Shown here: positions 17,053 to 25,795 of the stretch, piece by piece
Numbering within the stretch: the first letter of the stretch is position 1
How the letters are laid out: each line of letters starts with the position of its first letter
Translations under genes and position numbers: made by a program
The notes under the pieces: model-generated
Told to the model about the DNA's origin: nothing
The model's database searches: none
The model's input: only the letters and a program-made list of their open reading frames with translations
NCBI RefSeq assembly: GCF_900116415.1
Contig: NZ_FPAP01000002.1
Span: 434,001 to 498,000, forward strand
Length of the DNA: 64,000 nucleotides
Reading direction: 5' to 3'
From: Chryseobacterium formosense
GTDB taxonomy: Bacteria; Bacteroidota; Bacteroidia; Flavobacteriales; Weeksellaceae

Positions 17053-17297
17053 CAGTTCTGCTTTTTTTTGTCATCAATTTTTGCAGTTCCGGTTGTAAGC
17101 ATGACGATGGTATATCCTTTCATGCCATATTGATCTGCGCCTAAAGAATCTGCTAATTTTTGATTGTATGCATTTTTTTGATCGGAAGAATTTCCGTTTT
17201 TCCCGGGAGTTCCAGGTTTTCCGTCTTCGCCTTTTTTGTAGACTAGACAAGAATTAAAAAGAAACGAAGTCACAGCAAATAGCAATATATTTTTCAT
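17052..17297 (-). CDS. N-terminal part of a frameshifted YciI-like lipoprotein
   Basis: These 81 codons begin with a lipoprotein signal (MKNILLFAVTSFLFNSC, lipobox FNSC, C17). A short collagen-like stretch (GKPGTPGKNGN) follows, and then the first part of a YciI domain (MKGYTIVMLTTGTAKIDDKKK). The frame then runs into TGA four codons after the A tract. The remaining domain is in the -1 frame. The gene begins 13 bases after the pncB stop codon, so it is likely in the pncB transcript. Exported YciI-like proteins of this architecture occur in Bacteroidota; their role is not known. Confidence 0.7.
   Translation of the reverse strand: MKNILLFAVTSFLFNSCLVYKKGEDGKPGTPGKNGNSSDQKNAYNQKLADSLGADQYGMKGYTIVMLTTGTAKIDDKKKQN
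17061..17069 (-). other. A8G tract with slippery heptamer A AAA AAG at the frame change
   Basis: The minus strand reads GAC AAA AAA AAG CAG AAC TGA in the upstream frame. Moving back one base after AAG gives GCA GAA CTG ATG, the correct frame of the downstream part. A AAA AAG is the dnaX-type heptamer. Programmed -1 shifting, RNA-polymerase slippage on eight A, a real mutation, or a sequencing error of one A would all explain it. Confidence 0.6.
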
Positions 17298-17310
17298 CGT
17301 GTTGAAATAT

Positions 17311-18489
17311 TTAATCTTTAATTCTTAAAAATTCTTTTGCCAGTTCAATCATTTTCGGATCGCCGGTGTATTTTCCGTGCTCATCCGAAAGTTTTACGGT
17401 AGGAATCCATTCTTTGTTCGGAGCCTGAACGCCAATTAATTTCATAACGATATTCATTGGTTTTAAACCGACATCATTAGTGAGATTCGTCCCTATTCCG
17501 AATGAAACACCGATTTTTCCTTTGCAGTATGAAGTAATTTCTTCTACTTTTTCAAGATTTAAAGCATCTGAGAAAATAATGTATTTAAATAAAGGATTAA
17601 TGCCGTGACGCTGATAGTGGGCAATCGTTTTGTCTGCAAATTCCAGAGGATCACCACTGTCATGACGAACTCCATCAAACAGTTTTGCAAATTTTTTATC
17701 AAACTGCTGGAAAAAAACATCGGTTGTATAAGTATCTGAAAGAGCGACTCCCAAATCACCCCGGTAAACATCTACCCAGTGTTCTAAAGCTAATTCGTTC
17801 GCCATTTTAAACCCATATTCTGCAGCATGAAACATAAACCATTCGTGCGCATGAGTCCCGATTGGTTTTACACTGTATTTCATTGCGAAATGTACATTTG
17901 AGCTTCCAATAAAAGTAGATTCCTTTTTCTGTGTCAAGGCTTCCATGACTAGGTTTTGTACTTTGTGGGAATGTCTTCTTCGGGTTCCAAATTCTGCGAA
18001 AGTAACGCCCAATTTATTTAAAGAATCTGCTTTCTCAAGAGTTTTGCTCATCACCACTTCATTGGAGTCTCTTTCCATGTGATTCATTTCGTAATGGAGC
18101 TCACTGATTAAAGCCAATAACGGAACTTCCCAAAGAATTGTTCTGTACCAAAGTCCTTCAACGGTCACTGAAAGATCATTCCCGGTTTGCACTATTTTTA
18201 CTTCAGACGGATCATAATGGTACCCTTCAAGAAAATCTAAATAGGGTAAATCTAAATAAGGACAGGTTTTTGCTAAAAATTTTTTCTCATCTTTAGTAAG
18301 TTTAAGTTCTGCCATTTTATTGACAATTTCTCTTAGTGCGTGATCAAATCCTTCCGGAAAATGATGTTTCCCGCGATTGATAAATTCATATTTTACGATC
18401 TGGCTTGGGAACAATTTTACCACGGCGTTTTGCATCGTGATTTTATAGAAATCGTTGTCGAGAATAGAGTTAAGGCGAATGTTTTGCAT
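17311..18489 (-). CDS. pncB: Nicotinate phosphoribosyltransferase
   Basis: This 392-residue cytosolic enzyme makes nicotinate mononucleotide from nicotinate and PRPP in NAD salvage. The length matches the bacterial PncB type. The N terminus LNSILDNDFYKITMQNAV is typical. The active-site segment EFGTRRRHSHKVQ lies near 164-176, with the histidine that is phosphorylated in the family nearby. DGVRHDSGDPLEFADK near 273-288 forms the phosphate-binding region. ATG 18489 lies 18 bases below a TAAATTTGC box. It heads the minus-strand series that includes the YciI-like lipoprotein. Confidence 0.95.
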   Translation of the reverse strand: MQNIRLNSILDNDFYKITMQNAVVKLFPSQIVKYEFINRGKHHFPEGFDHALREIVNKMAELKLTKDEKKFLAKTCPYLDLPYLDFLEGYHYDPSEVKIVQTGNDLSVTVEGLWYRTILWEVPLLALISELHYEMNHMERDSNEVVMSKTLEKADSLNKLGVTFAEFGTRRRHSHKVQNLVMEALTQKKESTFIGSSNVHFAMKYSVKPIGTHAHEWFMFHAAEYGFKMANELALEHWVDVYRGDLGVALSDTYTTDVFFQQFDKKFAKLFDGVRHDSGDPLEFADKTIAHYQRHGINPLFKYIIFSDALNLEKVEEITSYCKGKIGVSFGIGTNLTNDVGLKPMNIVMKLIGVQAPNKEWIPTVKLSDEHGKYTGDPKMIELAKEFLRIKD

Positions 18490-18506
18490 ATTGTGTAATT
18501 TTAACG

Positions 18507-18514
18507 CAAATTTA
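18507..18514 (-). promoter_or_regulatory. Promoter -7 box of pncB
   Basis: Minus strand TAAATTTG followed by C, an exact match, 17 bases before the pncB ATG. The predicted transcript starts just after the dps terminator. Confidence 0.6.
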
Positions 18515-18528
18515 AATATTTAAAAATA

Positions 18529-18556
18529 AAAATCGTCTAAATGTAAGACGATTTTT
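18529..18556 (-). terminator. Terminator of dps
   Basis: AAAATCGTCT and AGACGATTTT pair perfectly around a 7-base loop. On the minus strand it follows the dps stop by 27 bases; A- and T-runs flank both sides. Confidence 0.85.
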
Positions 18557-18582
18557 GAAATAATGTAAATTTTACTGTGGTA

Positions 18583-19059
18583 TTATTTCCCAAGATATGA
18601 ATTGTACATCCACACTTCTTTTTCCTGCTCTGTGATGTAATCGCTCATCTGAGAGTTTGTTCCTTCATCTCCTGCTTTGTCTGTAATATCTAAAAGTTCT
18701 CTCTGTAAATCGATCACCACTTTAAAAGAGTTTAAAATGATCTCAACACTTTTATTGCCATCGTTTACTTCTTTGCTTTCTTTAATGGTAGAAACGGTAA
18801 GGTATTCTGAATAATTGTGGGCAGGAGTTGCTCCTAAAGTCAGAATTCTTTCTGCGATTTCGTCAATTTTTAAAACTAAGCTGTTATAGAGCTCTTCGAA
18901 TTTTGGATGTAGGGTAAAGAATTGTTCTCCTTTAATATTCCAGTGTGAGCCTCTTGTGTTTTGATAAAAAACAGAATAGTTAGCTAAAAGTACATTCAGT
19001 TTTTCTGAAATGTTTTTGCAGTCGGCTTCATTTAGGCCGATAATGTTTGCATTTTTCAT
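18583..19059 (-). CDS. dps: Dps-type ferritin-like DNA-protection protein
   Basis: This 158-residue protein forms 12-subunit cages that oxidise and store iron and protect DNA from peroxide. The inter-subunit ferroxidase ligands are present: H39 in NTRGSHWNIKG, H51 in TLHPKFEELY, and D66 and E70 in KIDEIAER. The N-terminal tail is short and not lysine-rich, so DNA binding by the tail is not obvious. It is a single-gene unit, with its own -7 box and terminator. Peroxide regulation is likely from the family, but no operator was seen. Confidence 0.95.
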   Translation of the reverse strand: MKNANIIGLNEADCKNISEKLNVLLANYSVFYQNTRGSHWNIKGEQFFTLHPKFEELYNSLVLKIDEIAERILTLGATPAHNYSEYLTVSTIKESKEVNDGNKSVEIILNSFKVVIDLQRELLDITDKAGDEGTNSQMSDYITEQEKEVWMYNSYLGK

Positions 19060-19079
19060 AAGTTTATTTTTTATGGTAA

Positions 19080-19087
19080 CAAATTTA
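19080..19087 (-). promoter_or_regulatory. Promoter -7 box of dps
   Basis: Minus strand TAAATTTG, 20 bases before the dps ATG. The -33 region lacks an exact TTG, which might reflect dependence on an activator. Confidence 0.5.
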
Positions 19088-19226
19088 CGGAGCTTCTCGC
19101 TGAAGGCTCTTTAAAATTGATAGTTTAAAACTATTTTCATGAAAGAATATTTATGTTGTTATCAATCACAATGCCATTTTGAGATTAAATAAATTTTAAA
19201 TCAGGGCAATATTTATTTATAACTAC

Positions 19227-19256
19227 TTGTAGATTAAAAAATTATTATTACTTTTG
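19227..19256 (+). promoter_or_regulatory. Promoter of the str operon
   Basis: TTG, 19 bases, TACTTTTG followed by C: exact Bacteroidota consensus with ideal spacing, 23 bases before rpsL. Confidence 0.8.
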
Positions 19257-19279
19257 CACCCTAAAATAAAAGCAATTAA

Positions 19280-19693
19280 ATGCCTACTATTCAACAATTA
19301 GTTAGAAAAGGAAGAGTCGCACTTACCAAGAAGAGTAAATCGGCTGCCCTTGATTCTTGTCCACAAAGACGAGGTGTATGTACGAGAGTATATACTACCA
19401 CTCCTAAGAAACCTAACTCTGCACTTAGAAAAGTTGCAAGGGTAAGACTTTCAAACGGTAAAGAAGTTAATGCCTATATCCCGGGCGAAGGACATAATCT
19501 TCAAGAGCACTCGATAGTATTGGTACGCGGGGGGAGAGTAAAAGATTTACCAGGAGTTCGTTATCACATCGTAAGAGGTGCATTAGATACTGCTGGAGTT
19601 AATGGTAGAACTCAGAGAAGATCTAAGTACGGAGCTAAGAGACCTAAACCAGGACAAGCTGCTGCTGCACCTGCAAAAGGAAAGAAAAAATAA
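19280..19693 (+). CDS. rpsL: Ribosomal protein S12
   Basis: This 137-residue 30S protein lies at the decoding centre. The conserved loops [12 protein letters not shown] and [14 protein letters not shown] are intact, and the lysines equivalent to E. coli K43 and K88 are present. This is the streptomycin-sensitive form. A basic, alanine-rich tail ([13 protein letters not shown]) extends the end by about ten residues. First gene of the str operon. Confidence 0.98.
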   Translation: MPTIQQLVRKGRVALTKKSKSAALDSCPQRRGVCTRVYTTTPKKPNSALRKVARVRLSNGKEVNAYIPGEGHNLQEHSIVLVRGGRVKDLPGVRYHIVRGALDTAGVNGRTQRRSKYGAKRPKPGQAAAAPAKGKKK

Positions 19694-19716
19694 TCATTAA
19701 ATAAGGTACAGAAACA

Positions 19717-20193
19717 ATGAGAAAGACAAAAGCGAAAAAAAGACCGTTGTTACCAGATCCAAAGTTTAATGATCAATTGGTAACTAGATTCGTAAACAAC
19801 CTAATGCTTGACGGTAAGAAGTCAATCGCATTCAAAATATTCTATGATGCATTGGATATCGTAGAAACTAAAAAAGGAGAAACTGAAAAAACAGCCCTTG
19901 AAATTTGGAAAGATGCATTAACAAACGTTATGCCTCACGTAGAAGTACGTTCTAGAAGAGTAGGTGGAGCTAACTTCCAGATTCCTATGCCAATCAGAGC
20001 GGATAGAAAAATTTCTATGGCAATGAAATGGTTAATTAGCTACTCTAAAAAGAGAAATGATAAGTCTATGGCTTTGAAATTGGCTAATGAAGTTGTAGCT
20101 GCTTCAAGAGAAGAAGGTGCAGCTTTCAAAAAGAAATCTGATACTCACAAAATGGCGGAAGCTAACAAAGCTTTCTCACACTTTAAATTCTAA
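19717..20193 (+). CDS. rpsG: Ribosomal protein S7
   Basis: This 158-residue 30S head protein initiates assembly of the 3' domain of 16S rRNA. The motifs [19 protein letters not shown] and the C-terminal SHFKF tail are typical. It lies 23 bases after rpsL and 6 bases before fusA, so it is translated from the same transcript. Confidence 0.98.
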   Translation: MRKTKAKKRPLLPDPKFNDQLVTRFVNNLMLDGKKSIAFKIFYDALDIVETKKGETEKTALEIWKDALTNVMPHVEVRSRRVGGANFQIPMPIRADRKISMAMKWLISYSKKRNDKSMALKLANEVVAASREEGAAFKKKSDTHKMAEANKAFSHFKF

Positions 20194-20199
20194 TCTGAA

Positions 20200-22317
20200 A
20201 TGGGTAGAGATCTTAAATTTACAAGAAATATTGGTATTGCTGCGCACATTGATGCAGGTAAAACTACCACTACAGAAAGAATTTTATTCTATACAGGGGT
20301 AAACCACAAAATTGGAGAGGTTCACGATGGTGCTTCTACAATGGACTGGATGGAGCAGGAAGCAGAAAGAGGTATTACTATTACTTCTGCTGCGACTACT
20401 TGTTCTTGGAACTTTCCAACAGATCAAGGAAAAGCTTTACCAGAAACTAAACCTTACCACTTCAACATCATCGATACACCGGGACACGTTGACTTCACAG
20501 TAGAAGTAAACAGATCTTTGAGAGTATTGGATGGATTGGTATTCTTATTCTCTGCAGTAGATGGGGTAGAGCCTCAGTCGGAAACAAACTGGAGACTTGC
20601 TGACAACTACAAAGTTGCGAGAATGGGATTCGTAAACAAAATGGACAGACAAGGTGCTGACTTCCTTAACGTGGTAAACCAGGTTAAAGATATGTTAGGA
20701 TCAAATGCAGTTCCAATCGTTTTACCAATCGGTGCTGAAGAAGATTTCAAAGGTGTAGTTGACTTAATTAAAAACAGAGCGATCATCTGGGATGAAGCTG
20801 GACAAGGTGCTACTTTCGAGGTAGTTCCAATTCCGGAAGATATGAAGGATGAAGTTCTTGAATACAGAGAGAAATTAGTAGAAGCTGTTTCTGAGTATGA
20901 CGAAACTTTGATGGAGAAATTCTTTGAAGATCCGGATTCAATTACAGAAGAAGAAATCAATGCTGCATTGAGAGCTGCTACTATCGACTTATCTATTATC
21001 CCAATGACTTGTGGTTCTTCATTTAAGAACAAAGGAGTACAGTTTATGTTGGATGCAGTATGTAAATATTTGCCTTCTCCATTGGATAAAGATGATATCA
21101 AAGGTACTGACCCAAGAACTGATGCTGAAATCACAAGAAAGCCATCTGTAGATGAGCCTTTCGCAGCATTAGCATTTAAAATTGCTACTGACCCGTTCGT
21201 GGGAAGATTAGCATTCTTCAGAGCTTACTCTGGAAGACTAGATGCAGGTTCTTATATCTTGAACACTCGTTCAGGAGATAAAGAAAGAATCTCAAGAATC
21301 TATCAGATGCACGCTAACAAGCAAAATCCAGTAGAATATATTGAAGCTGGAGATATTGGTGCAGCGGTAGGTTTCAAGTCTATCAAAACTGGTGATACAA
21401 TGTGTGACGAGAAAAACCCAATCGTTCTTGAATCTATGGTTTTCCCTGATCCGGTAATTGGTATCGCTGTTGAGCCTAAAACTAAAGCTGACCAGGATAA
21501 AATGGGTAACGCTCTAGCTAAATTGGCTGAAGAAGATCCTACGTTTACGGTAAGAACTGACGAAGCTTCTGGACAAACGATCATCTCTGGTATGGGTGAG
21601 CTTCACTTAGATATCATTGTAGACCGTATGAAGAGAGAATTCAAGGTTGAAGTAAACCAAGGACAACCTCAGGTAGAGTACAAAGAAAACTTAACAAAAG
21701 TTGCCAGCCACAGAGAAGTTTACAAAAAGCAGTCTGGTGGTAAAGGTAAATTTGCTGATATTGTATTTGAACTAGGACCTGCTGACGAAGGTAAAGTTGG
21801 TTTAGAATTCATCAATGAGATCAAAGGTGGTAACGTTCCTAGAGAATTTGTTCCTGCAATTGAAAAAGGCTTTAAAGCTGCAATGAAGAACGGTCCATTG
21901 GCTGGTTTCGAAGTTGAAGGTATTAAAGTTACTCTTAAAGATGGATCTTTCCACGCGGTGGATTCTGATGCTCTTTCTTTTGAAATGGCTGCAAAATTAG
22001 GATTCAAAGAAGCGGGACGTGCTGCTAAACCAGTAATTATGGAGCCTATTATGAAATTGGAGGTTGTAACTCCAGAAGAATATATGGGTAACATCATTGG
22101 TGACCTTAACAAGAGAAGAGGTACGATCAGTGGTCAGGAAGAAAAGAACGGTGCTGTTGTTATCAAAGGTTCAGTTCCACTTTCTGAAATGTTTGGATAT
22201 GTTACGACTCTAAGAACACTTTCATCAGGAAGAGCTACTTCTTCTATGGAATTAGAGAAATACCAAGCTACTCCTCAAAACGTTGCTGACGATATCATCG
22301 CAAAAGCAAAAGGTTAA
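20200..22317 (+). CDS. fusA: Elongation factor G
   Basis: This 705-residue translational GTPase moves tRNAs and mRNA after peptide transfer. G1 (AHIDAGKTT, residues 15-23), switch I (RGITITSA), G3 (DTPGH, near 91) and G4 (NKMD, near 145) are all present. Domains II-V follow in normal order, with the domain IV segment near 500-610 ([17 protein letters not shown]). Only one complete fusA is in the window, so this is the housekeeping copy by position in the str operon. Confidence 0.98.
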   Translation: MGRDLKFTRNIGIAAHIDAGKTTTTERILFYTGVNHKIGEVHDGASTMDWMEQEAERGITITSAATTCSWNFPTDQGKALPETKPYHFNIIDTPGHVDFTVEVNRSLRVLDGLVFLFSAVDGVEPQSETNWRLADNYKVARMGFVNKMDRQGADFLNVVNQVKDMLGSNAVPIVLPIGAEEDFKGVVDLIKNRAIIWDEAGQGATFEVVPIPEDMKDEVLEYREKLVEAVSEYDETLMEKFFEDPDSITEEEINAALRAATIDLSIIPMTCGSSFKNKGVQFMLDAVCKYLPSPLDKDDIKGTDPRTDAEITRKPSVDEPFAALAFKIATDPFVGRLAFFRAYSGRLDAGSYILNTRSGDKERISRIYQMHANKQNPVEYIEAGDIGAAVGFKSIKTGDTMCDEKNPIVLESMVFPDPVIGIAVEPKTKADQDKMGNALAKLAEEDPTFTVRTDEASGQTIISGMGELHLDIIVDRMKREFKVEVNQGQPQVEYKENLTKVASHREVYKKQSGGKGKFADIVFELGPADEGKVGLEFINEIKGGNVPREFVPAIEKGFKAAMKNGPLAGFEVEGIKVTLKDGSFHAVDSDALSFEMAAKLGFKEAGRAAKPVIMEPIMKLEVVTPEEYMGNIIGDLNKRRGTISGQEEKNGAVVIKGSVPLSEMFGYVTTLRTLSSGRATSSMELEKYQATPQNVADDIIAKAKG

Positions 22318-22335
22318 TTTTTTAAAGTACAAGAA

Positions 22336-22641
22336 ATGTCACAAAGAATCAGAATAAAACTTAAATCTTACGATTACAACTTGGTAGACAAGTCTGCTGA
22401 GAAAATCGTAAAAACGGTAAAGGCTACTGGTGCTGTTGTAAACGGTCCTATTCCATTGCCAACGAACAAGAGAATCTTCACAGTGTTGAGATCTCCGCAC
22501 GTAAACAAGAAAGCTAGAGAGCAGTTCCAATTATCAGCTCACAAGAGATTGATGGATATCTACTCTTCTTCTTCTAAAACTGTAGATGCTCTAATGAAAT
22601 TAGAACTTCCTTCAGGAGTTGACGTAGAAATTAAAGTGTGA
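22336..22641 (+). CDS. rpsJ: Ribosomal protein S10
   Basis: This 101-residue 30S protein also serves as NusE in antitermination. The sequence from [22 protein letters not shown] to [13 protein letters not shown] is complete. It normally leads the S10 operon, but here it closes the str operon and is followed by a terminator. The next S10-operon gene, rplC, lies about 14.8 kb downstream. Confidence 0.98.
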   Translation: MSQRIRIKLKSYDYNLVDKSAEKIVKTVKATGAVVNGPIPLPTNKRIFTVLRSPHVNKKAREQFQLSAHKRLMDIYSSSSKTVDALMKLELPSGVDVEIKV

Positions 22642-22673
22642 TAATTGAGCCTTTGGGCTTATCATCTTAATAT

Positions 22674-22707
22674 AAATCCCTTTTCGAAAGAAGAGGGATT
22701 TTTTTGT
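22674..22707 (+). terminator. Terminator of the str operon
   Basis: CCCTTTTC and GAAGAGGG pair around a GAAA tetraloop, extended by AAAT/ATTT outside, then seven T. A strong intrinsic terminator directly after rpsJ. Confidence 0.92.
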
Positions 22708-22841
22708 TTAAAAAATATTCTATGTAAATTATTATTCAGAATAATTATTAAGAATTTAATATATAGTCAGTATAATGTGTAAGTTCTTTGTAATCAGTTG
22801 TTAATAAATGCTTTTTTTGTGTTTTCTGAAGAATTATTCCT

Positions 22842-22849
22842 TATATTTG
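22842..22849 (+). promoter_or_regulatory. Candidate promoter -7 box of the TPR/LuxR-type gene
   Basis: TATATTTG, an exact match, 78 bases before the ATG. A TTTTTTTG tract lies 22 bases upstream, so the -33 spacing is three bases too long. The 286-base spacer after rpsJ holds only the terminator, this box and AT-rich DNA. Confidence 0.4.
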
Positions 22850-22927
22850 AGTAGGATGCTTATCGAAAATAACGGTTTTCGAAAATTGAATATATCTACT
22901 CATATAAGTCTATAAAACACATTTACA

Positions 22928-24442
22928 ATGATTTTTAAGTATCAAAATTTTTTCATTATATTTCTTTTAGTTTGTATAACAACTAATTGTTTCTCCCAAA
23001 AATTAACAATAAAAAAAATTGACAGCCTTTGTAAGATACTTGAGGATAATGATGCGTTTGTTAATTTAGGGCATAAAAAAATCTTACAACTGTCGAATGA
23101 TGTATACATCAATTCTAAAAAAAATAATTACGAGCGAGGTCAGTTAATCGCTCTTAAAAAAATAATTGAAACTGACTTCAATACCAATCAGTTGAAAGAT
23201 GCTGATAGTAAGATTCCTGAAGCTATACAACTTGCAGAAAAGCTAAATGATACACAGAAACTAGTTTCTTTAATAGACTATAAAGCGAAATATTTAATCC
23301 ATTTAGGATTTTATAAAGAAGCCAGAGAAAAATTGAATCTTGCACTTTCTCTAAGTACTAAAATATCGGATAAGGATAAAATGTATATTATGAGGGCTTC
23401 AATTTTTAATGATATAGGAAGTGTATTTGAAGAGCTTTCGGCTGAGAACAAAAATAATTTAGATTCATTATATTATTACGTTGATAGGGCATATGTAGAA
23501 GCTAAAATGATTAGTACTAATAATCCCAAAAGAAACAGATTGGTAGCACAATATGCCCGAGTGAATGGTGCAAGTTTATTATACGCAGGCAGGTATGAAG
23601 ATGCAACAAAATATTTTGCAGAAGCTGAAAAACTTTTGCTTAATGAAAAAGATACAAGATACATTGTGCCTGTTTACAGATTCCTAGGTGAAGTAGAATA
23701 TAAAAAAGCCCATTTAGAAAAGTCTATAGACTATTTTCAAAAAGCGATTGTGCTTGCAGAAAAATCTGAGTATTATACGGAATTGGTTTTCTTATATCCG
23801 GCTATAGCTTCTCCTTATAAAGATTTGAAAAATTTTGAGAAATCAACTTATTATTTGAATCTAAGCAGAAAACTCAATGAGAAAATCGAACTAGAAAAAA
23901 AATCAAATGTTGAAAAAGTAAGTATTGAAAATAATAAAGAAGAAAAAAAAGAATCTCAGCTGGAACTGTATATTTTAGCAGGGCTTATGATAGTATTAAG
24001 TATTGCATTAGGATTATATCTTAGGTTTAAATTAAAAAATAAAAAAACAGTCAATACTTTTGAAAGCAAGCAAAAGAATATTATTGGCGACAACAATGCA
24101 GATATTATAGAAGATACTGATAAACATCCTCTAAAAAATATTGATGCTGAACAAATTAAATACTTAATAGACTTAGCTCGGAATAACGATGAGTCTTTCT
24201 ATTTGAAATTTTTAGAAGTATTCCCTTATTTCAATAAAAAACTTCTGTCGATCAGTCCTAATCTTTCAATGTCAGACCTTGAGTATTGTGCTTTGATTAA
24301 GCTTGATTTCAATACCAAAGAAATTGCTCAGGCAAAAGATATTTCTATAAGGACTGTTGAAAGCAAAAAATACCGACTTCGCAAAAAGCTTAATCTTCCC
24401 GAAGATATTAAAAATATTAACAGTTGGTTTTCTGATTTTTAA
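22928..24442 (+). CDS. Membrane-bound TPR regulator with C-terminal LuxR-type HTH
   Basis: This 504-residue protein starts with a signal peptide (residues 1-23, ending NCFSQ). Helical tetratricopeptide repeats follow at about 90-310, including YARVNGASLLYAGRYEDATKYFAEAEKLL and YRFLGEVEYKKAHLEKSIDYFQKAI. One membrane span lies near 341-361 (LYILAGLMIVLSIALGLYL). The C-terminal DNA-binding domain has MSDLEYCALIKLDFNTKEIAQAKDISIRTVESKKYRLRKKL near 450-490, a LuxR/GerE helix-turn-helix. The topology is sensor outside, regulator inside. It stands before the T9SS cargo genes and may regulate them; this is inferred from position only. Confidence 0.85.
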   Translation: MIFKYQNFFIIFLLVCITTNCFSQKLTIKKIDSLCKILEDNDAFVNLGHKKILQLSNDVYINSKKNNYERGQLIALKKIIETDFNTNQLKDADSKIPEAIQLAEKLNDTQKLVSLIDYKAKYLIHLGFYKEAREKLNLALSLSTKISDKDKMYIMRASIFNDIGSVFEELSAENKNNLDSLYYYVDRAYVEAKMISTNNPKRNRLVAQYARVNGASLLYAGRYEDATKYFAEAEKLLLNEKDTRYIVPVYRFLGEVEYKKAHLEKSIDYFQKAIVLAEKSEYYTELVFLYPAIASPYKDLKNFEKSTYYLNLSRKLNEKIELEKKSNVEKVSIENNKEEKKESQLELYILAGLMIVLSIALGLYLRFKLKNKKTVNTFESKQKNIIGDNNADIIEDTDKHPLKNIDAEQIKYLIDLARNNDESFYLKFLEVFPYFNKKLLSISPNLSMSDLEYCALIKLDFNTKEIAQAKDISIRTVESKKYRLRKKLNLPEDIKNINSWFSDF

Positions 24443-24804
24443 TAGTCTATCATTTCAAAATCCTTTTTTTCTTAAAAAAACTCCTGAAAATGTCTTTTTG
24501 AAGTGTACCTGAAGTACTGTTTGCGTGTATTTTAGGCACATTTGAAGTGATAATCATAAGCATTCTTTCTTTTTTAAAAGATAGACCGGAATATCTTTGT
24601 CGCCATATCATACAATTATGATTACACTATAAAGCAATCATTTTAAGATTGTTTTATCTTTTATTTTTCAAGTTGGTATTGGGTTATTTGCTGAGAATTT
24701 ATTTTAATTCTTTAGAATATTCATGAATGAACAATGAGATCTTGAGAATAAACAGTTCTTCTTAACAAAGAAAGGGAGGCGTTATTAAAAGAAGTTAAGG
24801 AAAT
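24443..24804 (+). other. Non-coding spacer before the adhesin gene
   Basis: No gene is seen in these 362 bases. They hold a possible -7 box TATCTTTG at 24592-24599, which would give a leader of about 200 bases. TTTGAAGTG occurs twice (near 24497 and 24541). A purine-rich AAAGGGAGGCG lies about 35 bases before the adhesin start. No strong terminator follows the regulator gene. Confidence 0.4.
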
Positions 24805-25767
24805 ATGAAATTATCTCTATTCGTTTTACTTGTATTATTTAGCTATAATCATGCACAGACTGTACTACTAAATGAGGATTTTGAAAGCTACCCAGATTTT
24901 ACCATTACCAATTTTGGACAATGGACGAATCTTGATTTAGATCAACTCAATACAACTACAACAATTGGTGGTAATCCTTCTCCACCATTAAATTGGGTAG
25001 CAACCTGGCCAAATGCTGGTGCAAAAATGTCATACCAGATTTTTAATTTTTCACAATCTAACGCAACAAATGATTTTACGGGTGCTACAGGAGATATACG
25101 AAATTTTAATCCAAGAAGTGGGCAGAAATATGCTGCTTGCTGGGCTGGGAAGATGGTACAGTCTTTTCAGGGAAACGACGATTGGCTTATAACTCCTCCA
25201 GTTACTTTAGGATCTTCGAATAATCAAATTTCACTATATCTCAAAAGTCTTTCTAGTTCTTATGGGGATGAGAAATTTCAGATAGGTGTTTACTTAGGTA
25301 CAGGAAATCCCGTTACTTCTAATGATTTTACAATTATAAATACTCCTCCCTTTCAACAGGTTACCCAAAACCTCAACATCGATAATAATTGGAGGAATTT
25401 CATCTATAATTTGGATGCCTACTCAGACCAAACGATTAGAGTAGGTATTCGATGTATTACGCAGGAAGCTTCTGCTTTGTTGATAGATGATGTGAAAATT
25501 ACAACATCAACAGTATTTATTTTGGGTGTTTCTGATCATTTAGTAACAGATGAAGTTATTATTTGTCCGAACCCGGTAAGAGATGTTTTAAACATTATGA
25601 CAGATAAAATAATCTGCAATGTTCAGATATACAGTACAGATGGTAAGTTCCTAAAAGCATCTTATGATAAAACAATTGATGTCAGTGAATTTACTAGTGG
25701 AAATTATCTGGTTAAAATTTTATTGAAAGAAGGAAAACAAATTATACAACAGATTATAAAAAAATAA
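24805..25767 (+). CDS. T9SS-secreted protein with cleaved-adhesin domain and type A sorting domain
   Basis: This 320-residue exported protein has a signal peptide at residues 1-18 (ending NHAQ). A jelly-roll cleaved-adhesin domain follows at about 20-235, recognised by LLNEDFESYP near the start, WLITPPVTLGSSNNQISLYLKS, and IDDVKIT at the end. The last 75 residues (VIICPNPVRDVLNIM to GNYLVKILLKEGKQIIQQIIKK) are a type A C-terminal sorting signal of the type IX secretion system. The product should therefore be exported to the cell surface. It begins a likely operon with the 1153-residue gene 28 bases downstream. Confidence 0.85.
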   Translation: MKLSLFVLLVLFSYNHAQTVLLNEDFESYPDFTITNFGQWTNLDLDQLNTTTTIGGNPSPPLNWVATWPNAGAKMSYQIFNFSQSNATNDFTGATGDIRNFNPRSGQKYAACWAGKMVQSFQGNDDWLITPPVTLGSSNNQISLYLKSLSSSYGDEKFQIGVYLGTGNPVTSNDFTIINTPPFQQVTQNLNIDNNWRNFIYNLDAYSDQTIRVGIRCITQEASALLIDDVKITTSTVFILGVSDHLVTDEVIICPNPVRDVLNIMTDKIICNVQIYSTDGKFLKASYDKTIDVSEFTSGNYLVKILLKEGKQIIQQIIKK

Positions 25768-25795
25768 AAAGACAACTAATCAAATTTTAAACGCA

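Noticed and set aside
24443..24804. Riboswitch or small RNA in the spacer
   Set aside because: No conserved stem pattern or terminator supports it; only a -7 box and short repeats are visible.
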